A stretch of DNA of 64,000 nt from Fimbriimonadales bacterium (lineage in GTDB: Bacteria; Armatimonadota; Fimbriimonadia; Fimbriimonadales; GBS-DC), in NCBI GenBank assembly GCA_025998675.1, contig AP024673.1:1267221-1331220 (forward strand), written 5' to 3'. The notes under the pieces are model-generated. The model had not been told where the DNA came from, did no database searches, and saw nothing but the letters and a program-made list of their open reading frames with translations. Within the stretch, counting starts at the first letter, position 1, and the number at the start of each line of letters is the position of its first letter. Made by a program: the position numbers and the translations under genes. Positions 51,167-59,873 of the stretch are shown piece by piece.

Positions 51167-51835
51167 ATGTCCAGCAACGCTTCGCCGTATGGCTCTGCAA
51201 ACGATAAGCACGCGCTTGAGGCGGCGAAACGCGCCCTTCGCGAGGCGCTCTCGTACCCCGACGCGCTGGATCGGCTCGATACCCTCAAGCAAACGGTTGA
51301 TCAGGTCGACGCCGAGGCGCTGGTGGAGGAATTGCTGTCGTTTCTGTCCGACCCCGATCCGCTGGTGCGCTGTGAAGCGGTGGAGTCGCTGGCAGAGGTC
51401 GCGCGCCCAGAGGTTCAGCTTCACCTCACGGGGCTGGCGATTGCCGACCCTGATTGGCTTGTGCGCGGCTGGGCGCTGGCGGGGCTTGAGGACGCCCCCT
51501 ACTCGTGGGTTAACTCGTTTCTGTGGACGGTGTACCGACGCGATCGGGCGCACTTTGTCAAGATAAGCGCGCTGGGCACGCTTTTGTATCGGGGCGTCCA
51601 GGAGGCGTATCCGCTGCTGGTAAAGTATCTATTCTCGGCGCATTATCGGTTTGTGATACAGGCGGCGAACAGCCTTGCTTACTCTGTGGAGCAGTTGTCG
51701 CCTGACGCCCTTGCGTCCCTGCAGGAGACGCTTCGGGAGCGGCTGGAGGCGTGGCGCTCGGCAGCCGCTGTGGTGGAGGCGCTGGAAAACTGCCGGGCGG
51801 AAGTCGAGGCGCAACTGGCGGGCGGCGACAGTTAA
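51167..51835 (+). CDS. HEAT-repeat protein
   Basis: The 222-residue all-helical protein has HEAT/PBS-lyase-like repeats (SDPDPLVRCEAVESLAEVA, ADPDWLVRGWALAGL). Probably a protein-interaction scaffold; partner unknown. GAGG lies about 10 bases before the ATG. Its TAA stop (51833-51835) is the first three bases of a family B element. Confidence 0.8.
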   Translation: MSSNASPYGSANDKHALEAAKRALREALSYPDALDRLDTLKQTVDQVDAEALVEELLSFLSDPDPLVRCEAVESLAEVARPEVQLHLTGLAIADPDWLVRGWALAGLEDAPYSWVNSFLWTVYRRDRAHFVKISALGTLLYRGVQEAYPLLVKYLFSAHYRFVIQAANSLAYSVEQLSPDALASLQETLRERLEAWRSAAAVVEALENCRAEVEAQLAGGDS

Positions 51836-51976
51836 GTGCCCTTGCGCGAAAATTGCGACATGTGTACGCATGCGGAAGCGGGAGCTTCCGCGCAGGCTGA
51901 AGCTCCCGCTTCGGCACTCCAAATTACGCGCCTGCGCGGGCAGGGAGTCGCTGAACATCTACTGCAAAGGCACTTA
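51833..51976. repeat. MITE-like family B element with core C
   Basis: Left end TAAGTGCCCTTGCGCGAAAA, core C variant in the middle, inverted right end CTGCAAAGGCACTTA. It provides the stop of the HEAT gene and ends 5 bases from the carboxypeptidase stop. Confidence 0.85.
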
Positions 51977-51981
51977 GTCGT

Positions 51982-53193
51982 TCAGAATCGGCGCGGATGC
52001 CGCGCGTGGTGCGGCTCGTACACGGCGCGCAGGCGCAGGTTGCGCACGCGCCGCTGGCGACGGGCGCGTCGCACGCCGAAAACGGCGAGCATCCCGCCCC
52101 CCAGCGCCGCCCAGCCCAGCGCACTGAGGGACGCCCGACGCATGGCGACCGACTCCGCCGCGACCACAGGCGCTTTCAGCAGGGGCTTGCCGTCGCGGGA
52201 GACCACCAACCAGCCTGCAGGGTCGCCTACCTGCACGGGGGCGCGCAGGGGCGTCGCCTGCACCGCCCAGCGATAGCGGGCGCGGTGCGCTTTGGGCATC
52301 ACCCAGCGCACCGTTTGCGCCAGCCGCAACGGCGCCCGCGCCTCGACGCCGTCCTCGATCAATGCCTCACCGACCGCCATTCCTGCAGGCAACTCCATCC
52401 GCTCCCAGTCGTTGAAGCCGTGTTCCATCAGCGCGATGGTGTCCGCCTCACGCTGCGGGCTGTTCAGCACGACGGTAATCAACCGCCTACCGTCGCGAAA
52501 CGCCGACCCCGCGAAGCAGAACCCTGCAGGGTTCGTGTAGCCCGTCTTGACGCCCTCCGCATACGCGTATTGCTGCAGAAACTTCGCCTTGTTCACCATC
52601 CACAGGTCGTCCTGATTCATCGAGCGCTCCACGATGTAGTAGGGCGCTTTCACGATGGCGCGGAAGGTCTCGTTTTCCATCGCGTAGCGCGTGATGAGCG
52701 CGAGGTCGTAAGCGGTGGAGAGGTGGCGCGGGTCATGCAGTCCGTGCGGGTTCACAAAGCGCGTGTGCCGTGCGCCGAGCGACTTTGCCTTCTCATTCAT
52801 CAACTCGGCGAACGATTCCACCGAGCCTGCGACATGCTCCGCCAGCGCGACCGCCGCATCGTTCGCCGAGCGGAGCATCAGCGCATAGAGCAGGTCGCGC
52901 ACGCGAACTTCCTCGCCGACGCGCAGGTGCATCGAGCTGGGCTGCGTATTCACGGCGCGGGCGGATGCTTTCACCACCTCGTCCAGGTCGCACCGCTCCA
53001 GCACGAGGATAGCCGTCATGATTTTGGTGATGCTGGCAGGCGGCAGCGGCTTATGCGCGTTTCTGGCGAACAGCGCCTGCCCCGTTTCGGCGTCCATCAG
53101 AATCGCCGCGCGCGCCTGCACCGTCGGCGCGCCCGCCCAACTCAGCGCAAGGATGACAAGCCAGCCCAGAATCACTCCGCTCCAGCGAGGCAT
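51982..53193 (-). CDS. D-alanyl-D-alanine carboxypeptidase (PBP5/DacA type)
   Basis: The 403-residue S11 peptidase trims peptidoglycan pentapeptides. It has a signal peptide (to about residue 26), SxxK in ASITKIMT, SxN in SANDAAVAL, KTG in KTGYTNPAG, a C-terminal beta domain and a terminal membrane helix near residues 363-383 with a basic tail. CATAAT (53201-53206, minus strand) ends 7 bases before the ATG. Confidence 0.93.
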   Translation of the reverse strand: MPRWSGVILGWLVILALSWAGAPTVQARAAILMDAETGQALFARNAHKPLPPASITKIMTAILVLERCDLDEVVKASARAVNTQPSSMHLRVGEEVRVRDLLYALMLRSANDAAVALAEHVAGSVESFAELMNEKAKSLGARHTRFVNPHGLHDPRHLSTAYDLALITRYAMENETFRAIVKAPYYIVERSMNQDDLWMVNKAKFLQQYAYAEGVKTGYTNPAGFCFAGSAFRDGRRLITVVLNSPQREADTIALMEHGFNDWERMELPAGMAVGEALIEDGVEARAPLRLAQTVRWVMPKAHRARYRWAVQATPLRAPVQVGDPAGWLVVSRDGKPLLKAPVVAAESVAMRRASLSALGWAALGGGMLAVFGVRRARRQRRVRNLRLRAVYEPHHARHPRRF

Positions 53194-53231
53194 AGCCTCT
53201 ATTATGCCATTCGCCCAACGAATCCTGCATC

Positions 53232-53380
53232 TAAGCGCCTTTGCGCTGTATTTGCAACACGCGCGTCAATCGCTGTTTGTATGGAGTGCGGAAGCGGGAG
53301 CTTCAGCGCCGCTTCCGCACTCCAAATTACACGCTTGCGCGAGTAGTGGAGCTGCTGAAAACTCTCCGCAACGACACTTA
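53232..53380. repeat. MITE-like family B element with core C
   Basis: Left end TAAGCGCCTTTGCGCTGTAT; core C in a shortened form (about 53280-53323); inverted right end CTCCGCAACGACACTTA. It lies between the carboxypeptidase start and the fliK gene. Confidence 0.82.
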
Positions 53381-53431
53381 GATGCCATGCGCCTCTAAAG
53401 TTTTTCGCACGCTGCCAATAATACGGGGGTG

Positions 53432-54637
53432 ATGGTTGGTGTGAACCTGCTGATGGTCGGGGCTGTGGCAGAGACGAGTCCGGGGGACACACCGGCGGCG
53501 CCTGCCCTTTCGGGTGAGACAGCGGAATTCGAAGGGCTGCTGGAGGCGCTGCTGCCCACAGGCGGTACGCCCTCTCCGGATGCAGAGACAGGGCACGAGG
53601 CGCCCGACCCGGAAGCCGCGCGTGCGCAACTGGCGCTGCTGGGGGCGATGACGCTCCCGTTGCCGTCGCCGCTATTACTTGTAGAGTCTCCGCACGCGCC
53701 TGGGGAGCCAGAAGTGTGCTCTGGAGGAGCAGCGTTCGCCAACCATTGGCAGGGAACCCTATCCGTCGCTGAGGAGTCGAATACAGCAACAACGGATCTC
53801 GCCACTCCAGAGCATGCCCCTGCGGTGGGTGATGGGTGGGGAGATCTCGCCTTTCCCGACACACAACTGATTGCATCAGAGAACCTCCAGATGGTGGAGG
53901 GGGACGCGCCGCCTGTACCCGCCCGTCTGGCGACGCCGCCCTCTCCACCCACCTCTTTTCCGATTCTAGCAGAGACGCCCCGCACAGAACCCGTGTCGCA
54001 GCAGGTGAATGCGCAACCCTCGCTTGGCGCCACGCAGGAAAATCCATCCCCTCAGGCGGCTCCGGAGCCGCTCTCGGCGTTTAGAGGCGAGGCGCCTGCG
54101 CCGCTCCATGAGTCGATTCCTGTGCGGGAGGAGCCATCCGCGCCCCCGCACGAGGCGCGTGTGCACCAGGGACACACACTCACCCCAGCGACTGCCCACA
54201 CAGCGCCCACAGGAACCGACGCCGCGCACTCCCGCCCGGCGGCGCCGAACTGGAGCATGGCGGAGCAGGTCGCCCAGCACATTGAGCGGATGGTCTACGA
54301 GCGGGAGCGCAACAGCCTCACCGTGCGTCTGGACCCGCCGGAGCTGGGTGTTGTCGAACTGCGCGTGCAGGCGACCGGCGGCGAGGTACAGGCGTGGCTG
54401 AGCGCAGAGCGCGACCTCACCCGCCAGATGTTGCAACAAGCCCAGCAGTACCTGCGCGAGCAGCTCGAATCGCGCGGACTGCAGTTGACCCACTTCGATG
54501 TGGGTGCGCAGCGCCAGTTTCACCACGCGCCGCGCGAGCAGACTTTCGCACGCGCGACGCCTCTCACAAGCCCATCCCACACCCCCGCGGCTACGGACAG
54601 CCTCCCTTACGACGGACGATGGAGCGTCTGGGTGTGA
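53432..54637 (+). CDS. fliK: Flagellar hook-length control protein FliK-like
   Basis: The 401-residue product has a low-complexity Pro/Ala/Glu-rich N-terminal part and a typical FliK C-terminal domain (LTVRLDPPELGVVELRVQAT and then LREQLESRGL, about residues 290-355). FliK measures hook length and switches export substrate. GGGGGTG precedes the start; GTG at 53429 and GTG at 53441 are alternatives. First of a fliK-flgD-flgE trio. Confidence 0.85.
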   Translation: MVGVNLLMVGAVAETSPGDTPAAPALSGETAEFEGLLEALLPTGGTPSPDAETGHEAPDPEAARAQLALLGAMTLPLPSPLLLVESPHAPGEPEVCSGGAAFANHWQGTLSVAEESNTATTDLATPEHAPAVGDGWGDLAFPDTQLIASENLQMVEGDAPPVPARLATPPSPPTSFPILAETPRTEPVSQQVNAQPSLGATQENPSPQAAPEPLSAFRGEAPAPLHESIPVREEPSAPPHEARVHQGHTLTPATAHTAPTGTDAAHSRPAAPNWSMAEQVAQHIERMVYERERNSLTVRLDPPELGVVELRVQATGGEVQAWLSAERDLTRQMLQQAQQYLREQLESRGLQLTHFDVGAQRQFHHAPREQTFARATPLTSPSHTPAATDSLPYDGRWSVWV

Positions 54638-54663
54638 AACAGACCCTATGACGGAGGTTGTTT

Positions 54664-55035
54664 ATGACAGTCGGAGCGATACACTCAGGCGCACGCGCCG
54701 CCTATGGCAACTCGCGCGCCACGATGGATACCTATCAGTTCCTGCAACTACTCGTTGTGGAGCTGACTTCGCAGAACCCGATGGACCCTGTGAAAGACCG
54801 CGACTTTCTGGCGCAGATGGCGCAGCTGAACACCGCGCAACAGATGGAGCGCATCGGCAGTATGTTCACCACCTTCCAGGCGGCAGGGCTGATTGGGCGC
54901 GAGGTGGACGCCTACCTGCCGACAGGCGCGGTGATTAACGGCAAGGTGGAGTCGGTGCAAATGAGCGCCGGGCGCGTGTTGCTGACCATCGACGGCGAGA
55001 CCGTGCCCATGGAAGCCGTCCGAACCATTCGCTAA
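54664..55035 (+). CDS. flgD: Flagellar hook assembly scaffold FlgD
   Basis: The 123-residue protein has the FlgD core (FLQLLVVELTSQNPMDPVKDRDFLAQMAQ in sections from about residue 27), but lacks the C-terminal FlgD Ig/tudor part, so it is a short form. FlgD caps the growing hook. GGAGG lies 6 bases before the ATG. It lies 14 bases upstream of flgE. Confidence 0.92.
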   Translation: MTVGAIHSGARAAYGNSRATMDTYQFLQLLVVELTSQNPMDPVKDRDFLAQMAQLNTAQQMERIGSMFTTFQAAGLIGREVDAYLPTGAVINGKVESVQMSAGRVLLTIDGETVPMEAVRTIR

Positions 55036-55049
55036 GGAGGTCAAACGCT

Positions 55050-56324
55050 ATGTGGCAAGCTATGCTTTCGGGAGTCGCCAGTTTGAAGGCGCATCAGACG
55101 AAGATGAATGTGATTGGCAACAATATCGCGAACATCAACACGACGGGCTACAAGGGCAGCCGCGTGCATTTTCAGGACCTGATGGCGCAGACCTTCCGCG
55201 CTGCGAGCCGCCCCAGCAATGTGCTGGGCGGGGTGAACCCGATTCAGGTCGGGCTGGGCGTGAAGGTCGGCGCGATTGATGTGCAGACGCTGCAGGGCGC
55301 GCTGGAGATGACGGGGCGCACAACCGACCTTGCCATTCAGGGCAACGGCTACTTCATGCTGACCAACGGGCGTGATATACATTACACGCGCGACGGCGCG
55401 TTCGGGCTCGACTCGTCGGGCTTTCTGGTACATCGCGGCACGGGCTGGAAGGTGCTGGGCTGGATGGCGGATGCAGGCGGACTGATTGACACCAACCAGG
55501 CGATTAACGCCGCGTCGGTGCTGCAGTTCCCCGTCGGTTCACAGGCGGCGGTGCGCCAGACCAGCACGGTGCAATACACGGGCAACCTGAACGCAAACGC
55601 CCCTGCTACGCAGACCTACGCGGCGACTGTGCGGGTGTACGACGCGCTGGGCGGGGCGCACGATGTGACCATCACTTTCACCAACCGCCAGACGCCGCCG
55701 CTGGGCACGCCCCCAACAGGCGCAGTCAGCTCGTGGGAGTGGAGCGCCGCGATTGGCTCGACGCCTGTCGGCGATTTCACCACGGGCAGCAACACGCGCC
55801 TCTATTTCGATGGACAGGGGCAACTGATTGGCGCGACCAGCCAGCAAATCACCATTACCCCGACCAACGGCGCGCCCCCGTTCACGGTCAACCTCGACCT
55901 GAGCCAGGTGACCTCGCTCGCGGCGGAGAGCATCGTGCAGCCCGTCTATCAGGACGGCTTCCCGCCCGGCACCCTGCAGGAGTTCACCATCGGAATCGAC
56001 GGCACGATTCAGGGCGTCTTCTCGAACGGGCTGTCGCGCCCGATGGGACGCATCGCGCTGAGCCTGTTTGCCAACTCTGCAGGGCTGTTCCGACTGGGTA
56101 ATAACATGTGGCGCGTCACGGATAACTCCGGACTGCCCCAGGTCGGCGCGCCCACCACAGGCGGGCTGGGTGAAATCAACGCGGGCTACCTCGAACAGTC
56201 GAATGTGGACCTCGGCAGCGAGTTCGCCGACATGATTGTCACCCAGCGCGGCTTCCAGGCGAACACGCGCATCGTGTCGGTGGTGGACGAGCTGCTGGCG
56301 GATGTGGTGAATATGAAGCGGTAA
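55050..56324 (+). CDS. flgE: Flagellar hook protein FlgE
   Basis: The 424-residue protein has the N-terminal rod/hook signature (SGVASLKAHQTKMNVIGNNI and NTTGYKGSR), a FlgE D2-like middle and the C-terminal helix with NVDLGSEFADMIVTQRGFQANTRI. It polymerises into the hook. AAGGAGG precedes the ATG by 9 bases. A family B element follows 3 bases after its stop. Confidence 0.95.
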   Translation: MWQAMLSGVASLKAHQTKMNVIGNNIANINTTGYKGSRVHFQDLMAQTFRAASRPSNVLGGVNPIQVGLGVKVGAIDVQTLQGALEMTGRTTDLAIQGNGYFMLTNGRDIHYTRDGAFGLDSSGFLVHRGTGWKVLGWMADAGGLIDTNQAINAASVLQFPVGSQAAVRQTSTVQYTGNLNANAPATQTYAATVRVYDALGGAHDVTITFTNRQTPPLGTPPTGAVSSWEWSAAIGSTPVGDFTTGSNTRLYFDGQGQLIGATSQQITITPTNGAPPFTVNLDLSQVTSLAAESIVQPVYQDGFPPGTLQEFTIGIDGTIQGVFSNGLSRPMGRIALSLFANSAGLFRLGNNMWRVTDNSGLPQVGAPTTGGLGEINAGYLEQSNVDLGSEFADMIVTQRGFQANTRIVSVVDELLADVVNMKR

Positions 56325-56327
56325 GAC

Positions 56328-56488
56328 TAAGTGCCTTTGCAGTAGATTTCCAGCGACTCCCCTGTCCGCGCTTGCGCGCGATTTGGAGTGCTGAAGCGGG
56401 AGCTTCAGCCTGCGCGGAAGCTCCGCTTCCGCACTCCATAAAGACAGTGCTGCGCGCGCATGTCGCAATTCTCGCGCAAAGGCACTTA
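56328..56488. repeat. MITE-like family B element inserted in a family A end
   Basis: Left end TAAGTGCCTTTGCAGTAGAT, core C, inverted right end CTCGCGCAAAGGCACTTA. Directly after it the sequence continues as an A left end lacking its first bases (TCCGCTGGTCATAGTTG), so B probably jumped into A. Confidence 0.82.
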
Positions 56489-56752
56489 ATCCGCTGGTCA
56501 TAGTTGTAAAGCACCGACGCAAGTAGCCCTCACCCCCTTTGTCCCCCTCTCCCAACGGGTTGGGAGAGGGGGATGGCGCATTGCGCACTGCACATACGGC
56601 TCCCCTCTCCCGCGCGGCGGGAGAGGGGCTGGGGGTGAGGGCAAAACGCGCGTGGCTCTGGCTGTAGACGCACGGGGAACCTTAGGGAGGGGGTTCGGGC
56701 TATCTCTGCGAAGCAGCCTGTATTTACGAAGTCTGACTGGCGGATTGGTATA
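56489..56752. repeat. Family A element carrying REP-like D sequence
   Basis: A truncated A left end is followed by CCCTCACCCCCTTTGTCCCC-type hairpins (56529-56645), a unique tail and an A right end (GTCTGACTGGCGGATTGGTA). It is the inverted counterpart of the element at 40564. No coding potential beyond the repeats. Confidence 0.8.
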
Positions 56753-56794
56753 GCGCAAGGACAATTGAAAGCACAGAGGGGAACCCTGATGGGC

Positions 56795-56800
56795 TATAAT
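56795..56800 (+). promoter_or_regulatory. -10 box of the HAF-repeat gene
   Basis: TATAAT 42 bases upstream of the ATG, preceded by GGC; no convincing -35 is seen. Confidence 0.55.
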
Positions 56801-56842
56801 AGGATGTGCGTCTGAGGGCGCGATGGAAGGAGGATAAGAGCC

Positions 56843-57985
56843 ATGCGCATTTCGGTCTGGGCAGTTGTGTGGAGTGGCGCGGTCGTGCTTGGGACGGCGG
56901 TGGGCAGCGCGCAGTCGCCGTCGCTGACCTGGTTGGGCGTGCTTGCGAACGGAGAACGCAGTTATGCGCTGGGGCTATCCGCCGATGGCGCAACGGTCGT
57001 GGGTGAGGATATCGCCGTTATTGACGCGGACGGCAACGGCGGGGAGTCACGCGCGTTCCGATGGACGCGCACAGGGGGCATGCAACCGCTTCCCGCGGCA
57101 GGCGCGTTCAGCCAGGCGACAGGCGTCTCAGCGGACGGCGCGGTCGTTGTCGGCTGGACGGAGACGCCCGCTGGCGAGTTTCACGCCGCGCGCTGGTCGT
57201 CCGACGGCGGGCTGACCCTGCTGGACACGCCGACTGGGGCGGAGAGCCGCGCGCTCGGCGTCTCGGCGAACGGGACGGTGATTGTGGGCTGGGCAGAGGA
57301 CGCGAGCAATCGCCTCATCGCCGCGCGCTGGTTGCCAGACGGCAGCCTCGAGACGCTTGGCGTTCCCGCAGGCTATATGACGAGCTGGGCAACTGCGGTT
57401 TCCAGCGACGGCGCGGTGATTGCGGCGACGGCGTATCAGGAACGATTTCGCTGGCGCGCCTTCCGCTGGAGTGCGACGGGGTGGGCGACGCTTGACCTGC
57501 TCGCAGGGTACGAAAACAGCATCGCGAACGCCCTCTCTGCGAACGGCGCGGTCATCGTGGGCGCCGCCTTCAACGGGGTCGGCGTGACCGAGCGATACGC
57601 CGTGCGCTGGCTGGCGGACGGGTCGGTTGAGCCGCTCGCGACGCTCGGCGGCAGGATGAGCGAGGCGCGCGCCGTCTCTGCAGATGGGGCGTTCATCGTC
57701 GGATTCTCGGAGGACGCTTCGGGGCGCACACACGCCGTGCGCTGGGTGCAGGGCGTGGGGGTACAGAACCTCAACAGCGTCTACGCCAGCCTGCTCACGG
57801 ACGGCTCGATACTGATAGGCGCCAGCGCTGTCAGCCCCGACGGGCGCTACATCGTGGGTTGGGGCTACAACGCCGCGACGGGGCGCGCGGAAGGCTTCCT
57901 GCTGGACACGGTTCCAGAGCCTGCAAGCCTGCTGGCGCTGAGCGCAGGATTCATGGGGCTGCTGCGCCGGCGTCGCGCCCGCTGA
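56843..57985 (+). CDS. PEP-CTERM protein with HAF repeats
   Basis: The 380-residue protein has a signal peptide (to about residue 24), about seven 40-50-residue repeats with the pattern A-x-G-V-S-A-x-G-x-V-V-V-G (HAF repeats, probably a beta-propeller), then the Val-Pro-Glu-Pro-Ala-Ser sorting tail, hydrophobic stretch and terminal Arg cluster. Probably surface-exposed. AAGGAGG lies 9 bases before the ATG. Confidence 0.9.
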   Translation: MRISVWAVVWSGAVVLGTAVGSAQSPSLTWLGVLANGERSYALGLSADGATVVGEDIAVIDADGNGGESRAFRWTRTGGMQPLPAAGAFSQATGVSADGAVVVGWTETPAGEFHAARWSSDGGLTLLDTPTGAESRALGVSANGTVIVGWAEDASNRLIAARWLPDGSLETLGVPAGYMTSWATAVSSDGAVIAATAYQERFRWRAFRWSATGWATLDLLAGYENSIANALSANGAVIVGAAFNGVGVTERYAVRWLADGSVEPLATLGGRMSEARAVSADGAFIVGFSEDASGRTHAVRWVQGVGVQNLNSVYASLLTDGSILIGASAVSPDGRYIVGWGYNAATGRAEGFLLDTVPEPASLLALSAGFMGLLRRRRAR

Positions 57986-58016
57986 CGCCGCCCTGCTTGG
58001 GTACAATCCCAGCGCT

Positions 58017-59810
58017 ATGAAGACCGATCTACCGCGCTGGGATATGAGCGTTGTGTATCCCGGGCTCGACTCGCCCGAGTTTGAACGCGACCTGCGCAGC
58101 TTCGTGCGCGCGCTGGACGAGTTAGAGGGGCTGTTCGACGAGGCGCAGATTGAACGCGCCGAGACGCCGCTGAACCCCGACCTTGCGGCGGGCGTGCTGG
58201 AGCGCGTGCTGCCGCCGTTTAACGCGCTGAACGATCAGGCGTGGACGCTGAGCGCGTATGTGTACGCCTTCGTGACGGTCGATTCGCGCGACGAATACGC
58301 GCAGGCGCGCCTGAGCGAGCTGGAGCGGCAGATGGTGCGCCTGTCCAAGCTGAACACGCGCCTGACTGCCTGGGCAGGGTCGCAAGAGGTGGACGCGCTA
58401 ATCGAGCGTTCCGATGCGGCGCGTCAACATGCCTACTGGCTGCGCCGCGCCCGCGTCGCCGCCGAGCATATGATGTCGCCCGTAGAAGAGTCGCTCGCCG
58501 CCGATATGAGCCTCACGGGCAGCAGCGCGTGGAGCAAATTCTACGGCAACCTCACTTCACAGATTCAGGCGACGGTGGAGCTGCGCGGCGAGCGCCAGAC
58601 GCTCACGATGAGCATGCTGCGCAACCTCGCCTACGACCCCGATCGGGAAGTGCGTCGCGCGGGCTACGAAGCCGAGCTGCAGGCGTGGGAACAGCACGCG
58701 ATGCCCATCGCGAGCGCGCTGAACGCCATCAAGGGCGAGACGAACCTGCTGACTCGCAAGCGCGGCTGGGACAGCCCCCTGCACGCCGCGCTGTTCCGCA
58801 GCGCGATTGACGAGGCGACGCTCAACGCGATGCTCGACGCCGCATATGAGTCGTTCCCCGACTTCCGCCGCTACCTGCACGCCAAAGCGCGCCTGCTGGG
58901 GATTGAGCGCTGCGCGTGGTACGACATCTTCGCGCCGGTGGGCAAAGCGCCGCGCGCGTGGGCATACGACGAGGCGGCGCAGTTTATCATCGAGCAGTTC
59001 GCGACCTACTCGCAGAAGATGAGCGACTTCGCCCGCCGCGCGTTCGAGGAGCACTGGATCGACGCCCCGCCGCAGCCGGGCAAGCGCGACGGCGCGTTCT
59101 GTATGCGCCTGCGCCGCGACGAGTCGCGCATCCTCACCAACTACAAGCCTGCCTTCGGCGGCATGAGTACCCTCGCGCACGAGCTGGGGCACGCCTATCA
59201 TAACCTCTGCCTCGCCGAGCGCACCTACCTGCAGCGCCAGACGCCCATGACGCTCGCCGAGACCGCCAGCATCTTCTGCGAGACGATTATTCGCCAGGCG
59301 GCGTTGCGCGACGCCGACCGCGAGGAGCAAATCGCCATCCTCGAAGCCTCGCTGCAGGGCGCGTGCCAGGTGGTGGTGGACATCACGAGCCGATTCCTGT
59401 TCGAGAAGGCGGTGTTCGAGCAGCGCGCGGCGCGCGAGCTGAGCGTGCGCGAGCTGTGCGAGATTATGCGCGACGCCCAGCGGCAGACCTACGGCGACGG
59501 GCTGGACGAAAACGCGCTGCACCCCTACATGTGGGCGGCGAAACCGCACTACTACGGCAGCGCGTTCTACAACTATCCCTACATGTTCGGCTTGCTGTTC
59601 GGGCTGGGGCTGTACGCGCAGTATCTGGACGCCCCCGACAGGTTCCGCGCGCGCTACGACGACCTGCTCTCGCGCACGGGCATGGCGGACGCGCCGACTC
59701 TGGCGGCGGAGTTCGGGTTCGACCTGCGCACGCCTGCGTTCTGGCGGGGCGCGTTCGACGCCATCCGTCAGGACATCGACCGCTTCGAGGCGCTGGCGCA
59801 GGGCGGTTAG
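58017..59810 (+). CDS. pepF: M3-family oligoendopeptidase F
   Basis: The 597-residue zinc peptidase has the HExxH motif in LAHELGHAYHNL (residues about 388-392) with the downstream Glu in SIFCETII, and family-typical GAFCM...ILTNYK. It degrades peptides in the cytoplasm. A TACAAT box (58002-58007) ends 9 bases before the ATG, so it is probably leaderless. Confidence 0.94.
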   Translation: MKTDLPRWDMSVVYPGLDSPEFERDLRSFVRALDELEGLFDEAQIERAETPLNPDLAAGVLERVLPPFNALNDQAWTLSAYVYAFVTVDSRDEYAQARLSELERQMVRLSKLNTRLTAWAGSQEVDALIERSDAARQHAYWLRRARVAAEHMMSPVEESLAADMSLTGSSAWSKFYGNLTSQIQATVELRGERQTLTMSMLRNLAYDPDREVRRAGYEAELQAWEQHAMPIASALNAIKGETNLLTRKRGWDSPLHAALFRSAIDEATLNAMLDAAYESFPDFRRYLHAKARLLGIERCAWYDIFAPVGKAPRAWAYDEAAQFIIEQFATYSQKMSDFARRAFEEHWIDAPPQPGKRDGAFCMRLRRDESRILTNYKPAFGGMSTLAHELGHAYHNLCLAERTYLQRQTPMTLAETASIFCETIIRQAALRDADREEQIAILEASLQGACQVVVDITSRFLFEKAVFEQRAARELSVRELCEIMRDAQRQTYGDGLDENALHPYMWAAKPHYYGSAFYNYPYMFGLLFGLGLYAQYLDAPDRFRARYDDLLSRTGMADAPTLAAEFGFDLRTPAFWRGAFDAIRQDIDRFEALAQGG

Positions 59811-59815
59811 CGCTG

Positions 59816-59845
59816 GGTTGGGGCGCGCGCCCGTGCGCCCCAACC
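59816..59845 (+). terminator. Hairpin after pepF
   Basis: GGTTGGGGCGC pairs with GCGCCCCAACC (11 bp, 8-base loop) just after the pepF stop. There is no T-run; termination is plausible but not certain. Confidence 0.5.
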
Positions 59846-59873
59846 GCCCCTCCATCGGGTATAACATCCCCCG

